Shown piece by piece: positions 6,560-14,558 of a DNA stretch of 16,058 nt. The stretch comes from Butyrivibrio sp. CAG:318. Lineage in GTDB: Bacteria > Bacillota > Clostridia > Lachnospirales > Lachnospiraceae. The notes under the pieces were generated by a model. It had not been told where the DNA came from. It did not search any database and saw nothing but the letters and a program-made list of their open reading frames with translations. Every line of letters begins with the position of its first letter. Position 1 is the first letter of the stretch. Made by a program: the position numbers and the translations under genes. Location: positions 1 through 16,058 of the forward strand of contig FR889257.1 of assembly GCA_000431815.1 (NCBI GenBank), read 5' to 3'.

Positions 6560-7708
6560 CTATTCTCTCTCACTCTTACGGCGTTTCTTTAATGTCATGG
6601 TAAAAATACCAAGTCCTGCAAGTCCCGTAAGTCCTGTAAGAAGAACTGTTATATTATCTTCACCGAGTTTCGGGTCATTATCCGTCGGTGTCTCGGTATT
6701 TCCGGGATTCTCCGGTTTCTCATCATTTCCGGGATTTTCCCCGTCTCCAGGTTCTTCCTCATTCCCCGGTTCTTCCTCATTTCCAGGTTCTTCCCCGTCT
6801 CCGGGATCTACAGGAGGATTAAGGGTGAATTTGGCATGGAGTGCTACTCCGCCAGTCTGTGTGGCATCAATTGATGCTGTCGGCAGCGTAAATTCCGCAT
6901 CCAGATACCATCCGTCGAATGTGTATCCTTCCTTGACAGCCGGCTTGAATTCAGTCACTCCGATTCCGTATGTGTATGTGGCAGGATTACCGGCATCATT
7001 GGTTCCGCCATTAAGTTCATATGAGATATCATAAACTGCCGGCTTGAATTTTCCATATAAATGAACCGTTCCCGTCTGTGTGGCATCAATCGATGCTGTC
7101 GGGAGCGTAAATTCCGCATCCAGATACCATCCGTCAAATGTGTATCCTTCCATTGACGCATTCCCAAGTATGATATCGCTCTTGCCCTGTGGGTATGTTG
7201 AAAGATTATCCGGCGAATTAACGGCTCCTTCCGGGAGATGATATACTACATTCAATTCATCATAAAATTGTGCCGTAAGATATACATGTCCACCGTAGCC
7301 ACCCGACTTATATACATCTGTTACCTTCCAGTTCTTAAACAATCTGGATTTGTCTGATTCTCCCATAATGTCGGAATAATCAAAAACATTATGTGCAAAA
7401 TAATAACCACCGTCATCATATTGCTCATCTGCAGTAGAACTTTTCACTTCTTTGATTTGATTGTTGTTATCATCATAATATATAATCTGATAATAAGCAT
7501 ATTCATTCAATGTATGCGTACCCGATATCTGGATTTCATCGCCCGGATTAACATAATAATCCTCTGTCCAGTTAAATGACCCGTATGTCATCCATTCATC
7601 CGCAGTGTGTGTTGCCGCAAAGGCAGGCATTACATTGCACATAACGAGCATCACCACCGTTACAAGTGCTGCAAATTTCTTTTTCCTCGCTCTTATTTCT
7701 GAGTTCAT
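6560..7708 (-). CDS. Surface protein with two InlB-type B-repeats
   Basis: A 382-residue exported protein. Residues 1 to about 31 are a signal peptide (Lys/Arg start, hydrophobic core, cleavage likely after AFA). A unique Tyr-rich domain follows to about 160. Then come two Listeria-Bacteroides (InlB B) repeats, each with EGYTFDGWYLDAEFTLPTA, followed by a Pro/Gly/Glu-rich wall-spanning linker with EEPGNE units. The C-terminus has a helix and a tail KKRRKSERE. This layout is that of a sortase-anchored protein, but the sorting box reads DPKLGED, lacking the Thr of LPxTG-type signals. It may be a degenerate signal or a simple membrane anchor. The repeats are nearly identical in DNA, showing a recent duplication. 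A ribosome site GGAGG precedes the ATG. Its role is probably adhesion or cell contact; the ligand is unknown. Confidence 0.85.
   Translation of the reverse strand: MNSEIRARKKKFAALVTVVMLVMCNVMPAFAATHTADEWMTYGSFNWTEDYYVNPGDEIQISGTHTLNEYAYYQIIYYDDNNNQIKEVKSSTADEQYDDGGYYFAHNVFDYSDIMGESDKSRLFKNWKVTDVYKSGGYGGHVYLTAQFYDELNVVYHLPEGAVNSPDNLSTYPQGKSDIILGNASMEGYTFDGWYLDAEFTLPTASIDATQTGTVHLYGKFKPAVYDISYELNGGTNDAGNPATYTYGIGVTEFKPAVKEGYTFDGWYLDAEFTLPTASIDATQTGGVALHAKFTLNPPVDPGDGEEPGNEEEPGNEEEPGDGENPGNDEKPENPGNTETPTDNDPKLGEDNITVLLTGLTGLAGLGIFTMTLKKRRKSERE
6855..6932. repeat. 78-bp direct repeat, copy A (inside surface-protein gene)
   Basis: This stretch matches 7074-7151 in 75 of 78 positions. It encodes the end of the second InlB B-repeat. 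The copies are 219 bp apart (73 codons), which keeps the frame, so unequal crossing-over could add or remove a repeat. Confidence 0.85.
7074..7151. repeat. 78-bp direct repeat, copy B (inside surface-protein gene)
   Basis: The partner of 6855-6932, with three differences. It encodes the matching part of the first InlB B-repeat, and 27 residues are identical between the two protein copies. Confidence 0.85.
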
Positions 7709-7759
7709 ATAAACCTCCGTTATAAATATTTATCTAAAATGACTTATATCATCTTAAGA

Positions 7760-9022
7760 TTAAGTGTTATGTCTGAATCCGGCAGTCTCACCCACAATCA
7801 AAACCACCGCCATTATCGTAGCCATCTGTGCCCTGTAAGTAAAAAAAGAGTGCACATATGAATGATTATGTAATACAATATACCTTATATACGGAATTAT
7901 TGCAAGAATTAAGTATATATAAATATTACACTTATTGATATTTTTTCGCTTATAAACATATCCTGTGTATATTGCGCCAAGAATGATAAATACTCCTCCG
8001 GCAATTCCGGCCGGTCCGTATTCCCATGGAAAAAGATGACGTATATTGCGGGTCACCGCGCCAACATAATACCGCCACGGTGCGATGCCTATGTCCCCGC
8101 CAAGTCTCTCGCGCACATGCCCGGTAATATACGGCATGACATTTTCGCGGAGGATTACTGCCGCAAGACCCCATTTCATAAGCCACATTCCGATATATCC
8201 GATACTCCAGAACAATACGGATTTCAGTATTTTCTTCACATCGGCATGTCCTTCGTTACGGATATCAATCCATATTATCAGCAGGAGCGGAACCAGAAGT
8301 GTCAAGGTCTCTGTTGTAAGAAAATCCATATACGAAGTTATCATTCCGGTTATCATAAAGAACAATCCCGTATCTCTCATGTTTCCTTTAAATGCTCTAA
8401 ACGTCCCTATACACGATGCAAAAAGCATAATTATATATGTCCATGTATATTCCAGGGACATCGGAACATACCAGGATGATGTAAGTATCAGTCCGCACAC
8501 GGCTGCCACAGCCGGCAGATATGCTTTGTTTCTGATGAGTATAACCATAAGCCATGCTATTAATCCGGCAATTATAACTGCATTGATAATGTATATCTGC
8601 TGTATATTAAAAAACATCATAAGCGGTCTTACAACCGCAATGCTTCCATGCCAATAGCGCATGTATTGCTGATTTGCCTCATATCCCCCGGTAACTGCAT
8701 CATAAAGATTCACATTCTCATTCTGATATTCAGTGTAATAATATGCAGATTTCATAACCGATTCAAGCGGATGCCCGCTATCATATTGATATGCAATGCC
8801 AAGCAGTATCGAATCAGCATAACGGTCTATTTTACTGCCATCCACGCCCTTAATCTTCTCGCCGAAGAGTTCGCCGTCCTTTAGGAATTCTGCCGATTCG
8901 GTCATATTATTTCTGATTGCATCCCGCGGGATAAGAGCTGCTGCCACCAGAAGTGCCGCTGCAGCTGCCACCGTCATAATAAAAACCGCTATATACTTCA
9001 AAACATTTAAACCTGCCCGCAT
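7760..9022 (-). CDS. Polytopic membrane protein of unknown function
   Basis: A 420-residue protein with about nine or ten hydrophobic helices. One N-terminal helix is followed by a soluble loop of roughly 100 residues (about 32-130) that holds acidic and aromatic residues and ends in QYMRYWHGSIAVVRPL. The remaining helices follow, with a short loop HNHSYVHSFFTYR near the end. The large first loop and multi-helix body recall GT-C-type membrane glycosyltransferases or polysaccharide assembly proteins, but I see no diagnostic motif and do not assign one. A ribosome site AGAGGA precedes the ATG. It follows the YdcF-like gene by 18 bp, so the two are co-transcribed; YdcF-type neighbours hint at an envelope role. 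Confidence 0.75.
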   Translation of the reverse strand: MRAGLNVLKYIAVFIMTVAAAAALLVAAALIPRDAIRNNMTESAEFLKDGELFGEKIKGVDGSKIDRYADSILLGIAYQYDSGHPLESVMKSAYYYTEYQNENVNLYDAVTGGYEANQQYMRYWHGSIAVVRPLMMFFNIQQIYIINAVIIAGLIAWLMVILIRNKAYLPAVAAVCGLILTSSWYVPMSLEYTWTYIIMLFASCIGTFRAFKGNMRDTGLFFMITGMITSYMDFLTTETLTLLVPLLLIIWIDIRNEGHADVKKILKSVLFWSIGYIGMWLMKWGLAAVILRENVMPYITGHVRERLGGDIGIAPWRYYVGAVTRNIRHLFPWEYGPAGIAGGVFIILGAIYTGYVYKRKNINKCNIYIYLILAIIPYIRYIVLHNHSYVHSFFTYRAQMATIMAVVLIVGETAGFRHNT

Positions 9023-9040
9023 CCTTAAGTCCTCTTAAAT

Positions 9041-9808
9041 TTACATATTTCCCTGCAAAGTGTCCTTAACCACGCCAAAAAATTCCCTGAACATATTACT
9101 TGGCATATATGATGCGACAACATATGCCGATATTCCGCTTACGTTCTTAAATCCCTGCTTTTCGGCTATTTTGACAGCACGGTACACATGGAATTTACTG
9201 GTAACGATCCCGACTTTTGCATTGTCATTATCTATGATTGCCTTGCTGTTTCGTATGTTCTGGATTGTATTCATGGAATCAGGCTCCATAATGATTCTTG
9301 ATTCATCAATGCCTTTTTCTACAAGATACTTTCTCATTCCTTCCGCTTCCGAGCAAGGTTCATCATATCCCTGTCCGCCGGACACTATGCATTTAGTACC
9401 CGGATTGCCATCAAGATATTCTATCGCACTGTCAAGTCTCGCCTTGAGGATTGAACTCGGGCCGTCTTCCCGGATCATTGCGCCAAGCACGATTATGTAA
9501 TCCAGATTATCTTCGCCCTTAGAATTGATCCGGCTGGCTATACACGCCTCTATTACCGCAAAAAAACCAAGGCATACCACACACAGTGCAATAAATGCTA
9601 TCCTGAACCACTTCGGCAGGCGCATCCATAAACCAAACCACACTGCCCATGTACAGAATATAAAAAATATTCCCAATGCAAGCCACACCGCAAAAAAAGC
9701 CGAGCCGTATCCGGCACTGTGGACTTTAAGTCCATACAATATACAAATTATTCCGATTAGTGCAAATATGCACATAAAAACAATCTTTGGTACACTCATT
9801 TTTCTCAC
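9041..9808 (-). CDS. YdcF/SanA-like DUF218 membrane protein
   Basis: A 255-residue protein. Roughly three N-terminal membrane helices lie in residues 8-90, followed by a DUF218 domain. Its motifs are DYIIVLGA (103-110), CIVSGGQG near 140-147, the acidic SEAEG at 153-157, EPDSMNTIQN near 175-184 and VTSKFHVYRA near 202-211. DUF218 proteins act at the cell envelope and some are tied to peptidoglycan or barrier function; the reaction is unclear. The start is a GTG at 9808 with GGAGAGG (9819-9825) 10 nt upstream; the ATG at 9799 would leave 19 nt, so GTG is preferred. It is the third gene of the - strand run, 53 bp after the spermidine-synthase-like gene. Confidence 0.85.
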   Translation of the reverse strand: MRKMSVPKIVFMCIFALIGIICILYGLKVHSAGYGSAFFAVWLALGIFFIFCTWAVWFGLWMRLPKWFRIAFIALCVVCLGFFAVIEACIASRINSKGEDNLDYIIVLGAMIREDGPSSILKARLDSAIEYLDGNPGTKCIVSGGQGYDEPCSEAEGMRKYLVEKGIDESRIIMEPDSMNTIQNIRNSKAIIDNDNAKVGIVTSKFHVYRAVKIAEKQGFKNVSGISAYVVASYMPSNMFREFFGVVKDTLQGNM

Positions 9809-9861
9809 AATATTCCCGCCTCTCCATAATAAACTATATGTACATTATTTTAACAGCAATT

Positions 9862-11514
9862 TCAGAGTGCGTCAATCACACCCTGCACACCGTTTTCGTC
9901 AAAAATCTCTTTATAATATGCCACTTCATCACGGATTATTTTATCTATGACCTTCATTCCCAGAAGTTCCACCGGTGCATTGTCATCCGTCATTATGAGC
10001 TTTCCCGCATTGTATGCGATACTATTGTCTCTTACCTTATTCATCATAAAACGGAGGTCTGCGCCCTTTATTCCGGATATATTATCATTTAGCACACCCA
10101 TCATATCATTATTATCAGATGCAAACAGCTCGCGGTTGGTTGAATTGTCAACCTCAACCGTGTACACATTGCCAAAGACCGACGAAATGGTATCTGCAAG
10201 ATACTGATTGATGTCACCGTCATCATTTCCTCTCATGTTCATGTTGACGACCATGACTCCGTTCTCATTCAGATGTGATTTAACAAGCCTGAAAAACTCG
10301 ACCGATGACATCTGAAAAGGGATCGTTATATCCTGGTAAGCATCCACCATAATAACGTCGTATTTTCTGTCGGATGCATTAAGAAATGCCCGTCCGTCAT
10401 ATGTCGTCACGTTGATATCATCCGGAAGTGCAAAATATTTTCTTGACAGTTTCGTTATTTTTTCATCAATCTCCACACCTTCGATGTTCATGTCGCCAAA
10501 ATATTTACGGCACTGTGTCGCATATGTTCCGGTTCCCATTCCGAGGATAAGCACCTCCATACTGTCAGGATTCTTATCCGGAACCATAAGAGGTGCCGCC
10601 ATTGCGTAATCATAATACAATCCGGTCAGAGTATCATCTTTCATATACACTGACTGGACACCGAACAATACATTGGTTGACAGTGACACCTGTTTATCAT
10701 CTTCAGAAACCTGAAGATAATTATATATTGACTCACCTTCATATGTAAGATCTTTCTGCCAGAATGCGAATGAGTCTCCATGTCCGAATACACAGCATGA
10801 CACGAAGATAACTCCGGATATGATGATTTTCTTATATCCGACACGGCTGCTCACAAAATATATCACCGAAAGTACGATCAATATACCTGCAAAAATAAGG
10901 AATGTTATTGATGTTCCGACCGCCGGAATTGTCACAAATGTCGGCACAAATGTTCCGATAATGCTTCCAATCGTGTTAAATGCTCCAAGTGTTCCGACCG
11001 TTCTGCCGCTGTCGTCAAGACTGCTTACGGAGTATTTGGCCAACGACGGTGTAACCGTCCCCAATAAGAAGAGCGGAAAAACAAATATTACCATACATGC
11101 ACAGAATGCAGCTATGATAAGGAAATTATTATTCACCGTAAAAATAAGCAGTGCCGATATTCCAAGCACAATATACTTGCCGGCAACCGGAATCAGGGCT
11201 ATCCATACTGCCGCGATGAGTATCCTGCCGTATAATTTGTCAGGGTTGGGCGATTTATCCGCGCTCTTTCCTCCGTATATATTTCCGAGCGCCATGGCAA
11301 TCATGATCGTGCCTATGATAATCGTCCAGACTATCTGCGATGAACTGAAATACGGAGCAAGAAGCCTGCTCGCTCCGAGTTCTACCGCCATAACCGACAT
11401 TCCCGCAAAAAATTCCGTAAGGTACAGGAATATTTTGTTTTTTAATACACCTCTGTTTTCCACTAACAGTTTCTGTGTATTTTCCGTAATGTTGGAATTT
11501 GATCCTTTCTGCAT
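9862..11514 (-). CDS. Fused membrane/spermidine-synthase-like methyltransferase-fold protein
   Basis: A 550-residue two-part protein. Residues about 27-245 hold seven or eight membrane helices with the signature ELGASRLLAPYF near 45-56, typical of fused MFS/spermidine synthase proteins. Residues from about 265 form an aminopropyltransferase-like Rossmann domain with LILGMGTGTYATQ (322-334), VEIDEKI (347-353), TYDGRAFL (371-378) and VDAYQD (390-395). The usual GGGDG loop of true spermidine synthases is GMGTG here, so polyamine synthesis is doubtful; the substrate may be a membrane-delivered polyamine-like or lipid molecule. A ribosome site GAGGA inside the end of the LysR gene precedes the ATG; the genes are only 2 bp apart, so translation is coupled and LysR probably responds to its product or substrate. 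Confidence 0.86.
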   Translation of the reverse strand: MQKGSNSNITENTQKLLVENRGVLKNKIFLYLTEFFAGMSVMAVELGASRLLAPYFSSSQIVWTIIIGTIMIAMALGNIYGGKSADKSPNPDKLYGRILIAAVWIALIPVAGKYIVLGISALLIFTVNNNFLIIAAFCACMVIFVFPLFLLGTVTPSLAKYSVSSLDDSGRTVGTLGAFNTIGSIIGTFVPTFVTIPAVGTSITFLIFAGILIVLSVIYFVSSRVGYKKIIISGVIFVSCCVFGHGDSFAFWQKDLTYEGESIYNYLQVSEDDKQVSLSTNVLFGVQSVYMKDDTLTGLYYDYAMAAPLMVPDKNPDSMEVLILGMGTGTYATQCRKYFGDMNIEGVEIDEKITKLSRKYFALPDDINVTTYDGRAFLNASDRKYDVIMVDAYQDITIPFQMSSVEFFRLVKSHLNENGVMVVNMNMRGNDDGDINQYLADTISSVFGNVYTVEVDNSTNRELFASDNNDMMGVLNDNISGIKGADLRFMMNKVRDNSIAYNAGKLIMTDDNAPVELLGMKVIDKIIRDEVAYYKEIFDENGVQGVIDAL

Positions 11515-11516
11515 TG

Positions 11517-12413
11517 TTAATCCTCACTTTTTTCTATTATTTTCTTATAATATGTAATAAAAGCATCCAGCGCCGGTGAACGCCATTTATTCTTATGTAT
11601 CAGCAACTGTGTCCACACCTGAATATCGCAGTCATCAACCGGCAGGTACACAAGTCTGCCATCCTTAACATAGCCATCCGTAATAAAATCGGGCAGAAAA
11701 GACAGCAGTCCGCTTCCCTCCACCATTGCACATATCTGTAACGGATTCCCCGCTTCAAGCACCGGTTTGATTTCATATGATGCCGAGGCCAGCTTTTCAT
11801 CAAGGAGCCTTCTGTAACTCATTCCATGCTCTGTAAGTATAAACGGTTCTTCTATTACATCATACACATTCAGGTGCTGTATATGCGCAAGTCGATTTTC
11901 TGCCGATGCCACGAAATGTGCCCTCTCCATTCTTTCCGCGCATATCTCAAACTCTGACTCATATATATGCGAATCGAGTGTGAATACCAGGTCCGCTTCA
12001 TTTTTCCTAAGCATGTCAAACATCTTCTCGGTGCCGCATTCTGTAATCGTAAGCCTGATTCCCGGGTATTGTCTTCTGAATCCAAGATACTCCCTGCCGA
12101 AGTACCGGTTAGCGACCGAACTTGACATGGCAAGCCTTATATCTCCGTCAATCTGACCGCATCCGTTAATATCGGTAAGCATCTTCTCATGTGCATTAAG
12201 GATATTCCTGGCATAACCAAGCACAACAATGCCATCGGATGTAAGCGATATTCTGTGATAATACCTGTCAAAAAGCACTGTTTGCAGCTCTTTCTCAAGC
12301 ATTTTTATCTGTGACGATACTGTCGACTGCGTATATCCCAGTTTCTCTGCCGCCGCGGAAAATCCGGAATGTTCACACACTGCTACAAATGTTTTCAAAA
12401 TATTAATGTCCAT
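11517..12413 (-). CDS. LysR-family transcriptional regulator
   Basis: A 298-residue regulator of normal length. The N-terminal winged helix-turn-helix is residues 1-60 with FSAAAEKLGYTQSTVSSQIK and LEKEL. The ligand-binding domain starts near residue 90. The ORF is open 13 codons further up, but the ATG at 12413 has GAGGTTG just before it, and the upstream ATG has no ribosome site and lies before the predicted transcription start. It is divergent from an NSS amino acid transporter and tightly joined to the spermidine-synthase-like gene. The usual LysR logic would have it control both, sensing an amino acid or amine; this is inference. Confidence 0.88.
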   Translation of the reverse strand: MDINILKTFVAVCEHSGFSAAAEKLGYTQSTVSSQIKMLEKELQTVLFDRYYHRISLTSDGIVVLGYARNILNAHEKMLTDINGCGQIDGDIRLAMSSSVANRYFGREYLGFRRQYPGIRLTITECGTEKMFDMLRKNEADLVFTLDSHIYESEFEICAERMERAHFVASAENRLAHIQHLNVYDVIEEPFILTEHGMSYRRLLDEKLASASYEIKPVLEAGNPLQICAMVEGSGLLSFLPDFITDGYVKDGRLVYLPVDDCDIQVWTQLLIHKNKWRSPALDAFITYYKKIIEKSED

Positions 12414-12422
12414 ATCAACCTC

Positions 12423-12447
12423 ATACAAACGATATTTTCGATAGTAT
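12423..12447. promoter_or_regulatory. Imperfect dyad near the LysR start, candidate LysR site
   Basis: ATAC (12423-12426) and GTAT (12444-12447) frame two CGATA pentamers at 12430-12434 and 12439-12443. The dyad is imperfect and 25 bp long. It lies between the LysR -10 and start codon, where binding would give autorepression. Confidence 0.35.
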
Positions 12448-12471
12448 ACCATAAAATCATCAATTTTACAA
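12443..12471 (-). promoter_or_regulatory. Promoter of the LysR gene
   Basis: On the minus strand, TTGTAA (12466-12471) and TATACT (12443-12448) are 17 bp apart. The -35 overlaps that of the divergent transporter promoter. Confidence 0.5.
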
Positions 12472-12493
12472 ATACTGCTTGCGGCCGTATACT
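12465..12493 (+). promoter_or_regulatory. Promoter of the NSS transporter gene
   Basis: TTTACA (12465-12470) and TATACT (12488-12493) are separated by 17 bp. Transcription should start near 12500, leaving about 29 nt of leader with ribosome site AAGGAG at 12513-12518. Confidence 0.58.
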
Positions 12494-12528
12494 TAAATTA
12501 AAATGTTTTTTGAAGGAGAATGTTACTT

Positions 12529-13863
12529 ATGGAACGTGAAAAACTCGGCAGCAGACTGGGGTTTATTATGCTTTCTGCCGGATGCGCTATCGGCTGCGGC
12601 AATGTATGGAAATTTCCGTGGATGTGCGGGCAGAACGGCGGCGGCAGCTTTATGCTTGTCTACATCCTGTGTCTTCTGATACTTGGTATCCCGGCGATGG
12701 TTATGGAATTTTCTGTCGGTCGTGCATCACAGGTAAGTCCGATTTATATGTATAAGAAGTTATCCAAGCCCAAGCAGAAATGGGGTGTATTCGGCTGGTT
12801 CTGTCTCGCCGGCAATGTATCACTTATGGCATTTTACACCGTTGTCTCAGGCTGGATCATATACTATTTTGCTAAATTTCTTACCGGAAATTATGCTTCT
12901 CTCGGATTCAGTTCAATGATTTCCGAGCCTTCCGTAAACGTAATATTCATGGCCGTTACGGTTGTAATTGCTTTTTTTATATTATGTTTTAACCTGCAGG
13001 GTGGCCTGGAGCGTGTAACCAAATATATTATGTCGGCTCTTCTTGTGCTCATGCTTGTGCTTGCAATCCACAGTCTTACATTAAGCGGCGCCTCCGAAGG
13101 CTTAGCATTTTATCTCAAGCCCGATTTTTCCAAAATCGACGGTTCTGTAATGGTCGGTGCCATGAATCAGGCATTCTTCACACTGTCCACCGGCATGGGC
13201 GGTATGGCCATATTCGGAAGCTACATAGGTAAGGAACATTCCCTGATGGGCGAATCGGTAAATGTTATTCTTCTCGATACTTTTGTTGCAATCCTTGCCG
13301 GTATAATCATTTTCCCGGCTTGTTTCACATACGGTCTCGAAGTTAACGCCGGTCCAAGTCTCCTCTTTGATACCATGGCAACCGTATTTAACAATATGTC
13401 GGGCGGGCGTATATGGGGAAGCCTGTTTTTCATGTTTATGATTTTTGCAGCGATGTCAACCGTGCTCGGTGTATGTGAAAACATACTCGCTATGATACGG
13501 GATCTTACCGGCTGGTCCAGACCAAAGGGCTGTCTGGTATGCGGTATCATAATCTTCCTGCTTGCTTTAACTACTGCACTCGGATTCAGTGTATTTAAAT
13601 TCGAGCCGTTTGCCGCCGGTACAACCTGGCTTGATTTCTGGGACTTCATAGTATCGTCCACCATTCTTCCTCTCGGCTCGCTTGTTCTCGCTCTGTTCTG
13701 CTGCAACAAGTTCGGCTGGGGCTGGGACAATTTCATCGCCGAAGCCAACACAGGCAAAGGCATGAAAATAAAGCCTTGGATGAAACCACTTTTCCGCTTC
13801 GTGGTTCCTGTTGCAATCGTATTTATCTATGTATACGGAATGATTACTTTTAAGTGGAAATAA
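12529..13863 (+). CDS. NSS-family sodium-dependent amino acid transporter
   Basis: A 444-residue membrane protein of the neurotransmitter:sodium symporter family (LeuT/TnaT/MhsT type), which imports amino acids with Na+. Helix 1 shows SRLGFIMLSAG then GNVWKFPWMCGQNGGGSF (24-41), the unwound region that holds substrate and Na+. About eleven helices follow, the usual number for bacterial short forms. Helix 6 region TLSTGMGGMAIFGSY carries the expected second unwound stretch. The ATG at 12520 is only 1 nt from the ribosome site AAGGAG; the ATG at 12529 has 10-nt spacing, so I use it. The substrate is not readable; aromatic or branched amino acids are common. It is divergent from the LysR gene, its likely regulator, and followed by a terminator. 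Confidence 0.9.
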   Translation: MEREKLGSRLGFIMLSAGCAIGCGNVWKFPWMCGQNGGGSFMLVYILCLLILGIPAMVMEFSVGRASQVSPIYMYKKLSKPKQKWGVFGWFCLAGNVSLMAFYTVVSGWIIYYFAKFLTGNYASLGFSSMISEPSVNVIFMAVTVVIAFFILCFNLQGGLERVTKYIMSALLVLMLVLAIHSLTLSGASEGLAFYLKPDFSKIDGSVMVGAMNQAFFTLSTGMGGMAIFGSYIGKEHSLMGESVNVILLDTFVAILAGIIIFPACFTYGLEVNAGPSLLFDTMATVFNNMSGGRIWGSLFFMFMIFAAMSTVLGVCENILAMIRDLTGWSRPKGCLVCGIIIFLLALTTALGFSVFKFEPFAAGTTWLDFWDFIVSSTILPLGSLVLALFCCNKFGWGWDNFIAEANTGKGMKIKPWMKPLFRFVVPVAIVFIYVYGMITFKWK

Positions 13864-13868
13864 TATAT

Positions 13869-13902
13869 GAGCGCATATTGTCATACAGGACAGTATGCGC
13901 TC
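13869..13902 (+). terminator. Hairpin terminator of the NSS transporter gene
   Basis: GAGCGCATA (13869-13877) pairs with TATGCGCTC (13894-13902). The stem continues inward over five more pairs, one of them T-G, to a 6-nt loop at 13883-13888. A T-rich tail follows. The loop side carries one copy of a 13-nt sequence found again at 14926-14938. Confidence 0.8.
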
Positions 13903-13931
13903 TTAATTTATATTCGCTCTAGGCTCAGGCC

Positions 13932-14489
13932 TTAAAATTCCAGTCTCATCTGATGCCATGCAACATTGCCATGCGTGGATTTATCTGTTATGCCTTCATC
14001 CTTAAATCCAAATCCTGCATCATCCACTCCACGCTCATATATATTTTGAGACAATCTTTTTTCCGATTCCCTTAATTTTCCTCTTGCCTCTGTTCTTTCG
14101 ATATAAGAAATTCTTTCTTCAATCAATTCCTGTTTTCTAGTCTGAACCGCAAAATAGCTTTGTGCAAAAGCTATCTGCTCCTTTCGTGGATCTCCATTTT
14201 CAGCAATAAGATAACATGCATAACGGGTAAGCATATAATCCTCAACTTCTCTATTAGCTCCACTTCCCAATGTGACCATTTTGCTGACGCCAGCAAAATG
14301 GTCTTCCACTCTAATTCCGTTATTTTTACAAGAAAGCATTCCTTTTTTTACAACATTTTCGAAATTTCTCCATTGAACATAGTCCAATAATGTCATTAAT
14401 TCTCGTGCATACCAATACTCAATGCCATCCTCTTCATGTCGGATATCATCAAATTTTCTTCTGTACAATTCTATTATTCTCTTTTCCAT
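13932..14489 (-). CDS. dinD: DinD-like protein, shortened at the C-terminus
   Basis: A 185-residue relative of DNA-damage-inducible protein D (BRO/KilA-like fold; in E. coli DinD is SOS-induced and disassembles RecA filaments). Match points are EYWYARELMTLLDY near 23-36, NFENVVKKGM, EDHFAGVSKMV near 61-71, LTRYACYLIAENGDPRKE and AQSYFAVQTRKQELIEER near 108-125. The match ends after IYERGVDDAGFG; the last roughly 25 residues look unrelated. DinD proteins usually run to about 270-290 residues, so about 90 are missing. It could be a frameshifted or recombined remnant or a true short form. A ribosome site GGAGGA precedes the ATG. It is the second gene after the HTH protein, in an AT-rich patch unlike the neighbouring genes, which suggests transfer. 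A hairpin is embedded in the codons for HFAGVSKM. Confidence 0.8.
   Translation of the reverse strand: MEKRIIELYRRKFDDIRHEEDGIEYWYARELMTLLDYVQWRNFENVVKKGMLSCKNNGIRVEDHFAGVSKMVTLGSGANREVEDYMLTRYACYLIAENGDPRKEQIAFAQSYFAVQTRKQELIEERISYIERTEARGKLRESEKRLSQNIYERGVDDAGFGFKDEGITDKSTHGNVAWHQMRLEF
14274..14303. repeat. Hairpin repeat copy 1 (inside dinD-like gene)
   Basis: Perfect 13-bp arms (14274-14286 and 14291-14303) with loop ACGC. The core TTGCTGACGCCAGCAA is identical to that of the hairpin at 14510-14537. Confidence 0.85.
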
Positions 14490-14509
14490 TCAAATTTCCT
14501 CCTCTTATG

Positions 14510-14537
14510 AACATATTGCTGACGCCAGCAATATGTT
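14510..14537. repeat. Hairpin repeat copy 2 (leader of dinD-like gene)
   Basis: Perfect 12-bp arms, AACATATTGCTG (14510-14521) and CAGCAATATGTT (14526-14537), with loop ACGC. It lies between the HTH gene and the dinD ribosome site, so the mRNA would carry it a few bases before GGAGG. A T-run follows on the plus strand, so it could also stop plus-strand transcription. Confidence 0.85.
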
Positions 14538-14558
14538 TTTTACTATTAATTTTTTCAA

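Noticed and set aside
9809..9861. Possible promoter between the spermidine-synthase-like and YdcF-like genes (TTGCTG, TATAGT)
   Set aside because: Spacer only 15 bp and a weak -35; read-through from the upstream gene explains expression better.
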